Assembly (NCBI GenBank): GCA_028066245.1
Contig: JALCBR010000053.1
Location: 1 to 33,505, forward strand
Source: Pirellulales bacterium
GTDB lineage: Bacteria > Planctomycetota > Planctomycetia > Pirellulales > S012-138
Direction: 5' to 3'
Length of the DNA stretch: 33,505 bases
The translations under genes and the position numbers were made by a program. Of this stretch, positions 33,243-33,505 are shown in pieces. Below the pieces are notes generated by a model, which was not told where the DNA came from, did no database searches, and saw only the letters and a list, made by a program, of their open reading frames with translations. Position 1 is the first letter of the stretch. Every line of letters begins with the position of its first letter.

Positions 33243-33505
33243 ATGCACCGGACACCGCAGTTTCAGTTGTCATCGTTTGACGCCTCGCAACTCGCTCAGA
33301 CAGAAGCCAGCACGATTGTGGTGGGCTTGGTCGAAGGAGCCCAACCTGCTGGATCGACCGCGCAGCTTGATGAAGCGACCAGTGGTGCGATCACTCGGCT
33401 GGTGGAACGCAAGGAAATCACTGGCAAACGACACGAGTTGGCAATCGTATGGCCTGGCTCATCCGTCAAAGCGGAACAGATTGTTGTCATTGGGCTGGGC
33501 AAGCA
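33243..33505 (+). CDS. Leucyl aminopeptidase (M17), N-terminal part (cut by window edge)
   Basis: The frame opens at ATG 33243 and runs off the right edge after 87 codons. The visible part matches the N-terminal regulatory domain of M17 leucyl aminopeptidases: 'STIVVGLVEGAQPAGSTAQLDEATSGAITRLVERKEITGKRHELAIVWPGSSVKAEQIVVIGLGK', with the typical 'LD.A..G.I..L...G.F.GK' and 'A..V.VIGLGK' phrases. The zinc-binding catalytic domain is outside the window. Members cleave N-terminal leucine and similar residues as hexamers in the cytoplasm. Confidence 0.8.
   Translation, partial: MHRTPQFQLSSFDASQLAQTEASTIVVGLVEGAQPAGSTAQLDEATSGAITRLVERKEITGKRHELAIVWPGSSVKAEQIVVIGLGK

Overview
The window looks like a chromosomal stretch of a planctomycete (Planctomycetota, probably the Pirellulales side), at roughly 55-60 % GC by eye. 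This rests on the kinds of genes seen, not on any search: a J-domain-like protein with the planctomycete-style opening 'YYRWLG...PSHYRLLGV', a 46-residue membrane protein starting MSENPYQPP, a Cys-rich mini-lipoprotein ending in a 'YPYYTTR.PRDYFLNNPPSIG' tail, a membrane protein with the FPPHWDPPP motif, a short-form ECF sigma factor, and generally weak Shine-Dalgarno signals. There are no rRNA or tRNA genes, CRISPR arrays or prophage genes. Most genes are short, independently oriented units.

Layout. 1-3.5 kb (minus strand): the N-terminal part of an MFS-like transporter running off the left edge, an HNH endonuclease with its terminator, a 3beta-HSD/NAD-epimerase-type SDR, and a small GRP-starting protein with a clear RBS and terminator. 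3.7-8.6 kb: a lipoprotein, a cupin, a CobA-HemD fusion (tetrapyrrole pathway), a PolB-type 3'-5' exonuclease on the minus strand, a second lipoprotein, and a tail-anchored hypothetical. 9-12.9 kb: three plus-strand genes (J-like/TM/LamG-like protein, B12-binding radical SAM, seven-TM protein); the last two are only 6 bp apart. 13-19 kb: trpC, a small conserved-looking protein, a coupled pair of CNNM/CBS (CorB/CorC-like) membrane proteins, and a double-length ABC-2 permease without an adjacent ATPase. 19.4-25.8 kb: prmC, a secreted PHB-depolymerase-like esterase, the NPYQPP mini-protein, a Tat-exported sulfite-oxidase-type molybdoenzyme with a near-perfect CRP-type palindrome upstream, a secreted beta-propeller, and arfB.

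25.8-27.7 kb is the most unusual part. A REP-associated tyrosine transposase (RAYT) lies between two inverted REP hairpins, followed by a SAM methyltransferase and further REP copies. The whole 1.76-kb block is bounded by 63-bp direct repeats (60/63 identical), each containing the last codons and stop of the neighbouring acyl-CoA dehydrogenase gene. The repeat looks like the scar of the event that brought in the block and regenerated the end of the host gene.

27.6-33.5 kb: a large acyl-CoA dehydrogenase, the Cys-rich mini-lipoprotein, a PncC/CinA-C amidohydrolase, a glycosyltransferase-like protein, an ECF sigma factor, and the start of a leucyl aminopeptidase running off the right edge.

I see no complete, clearly new multi-gene defence or metabolic system. 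The best leads are the RAYT/REP block with its duplicated gene end, the J-like/radical SAM/membrane cluster, and several small planctomycete-type proteins of unknown role.
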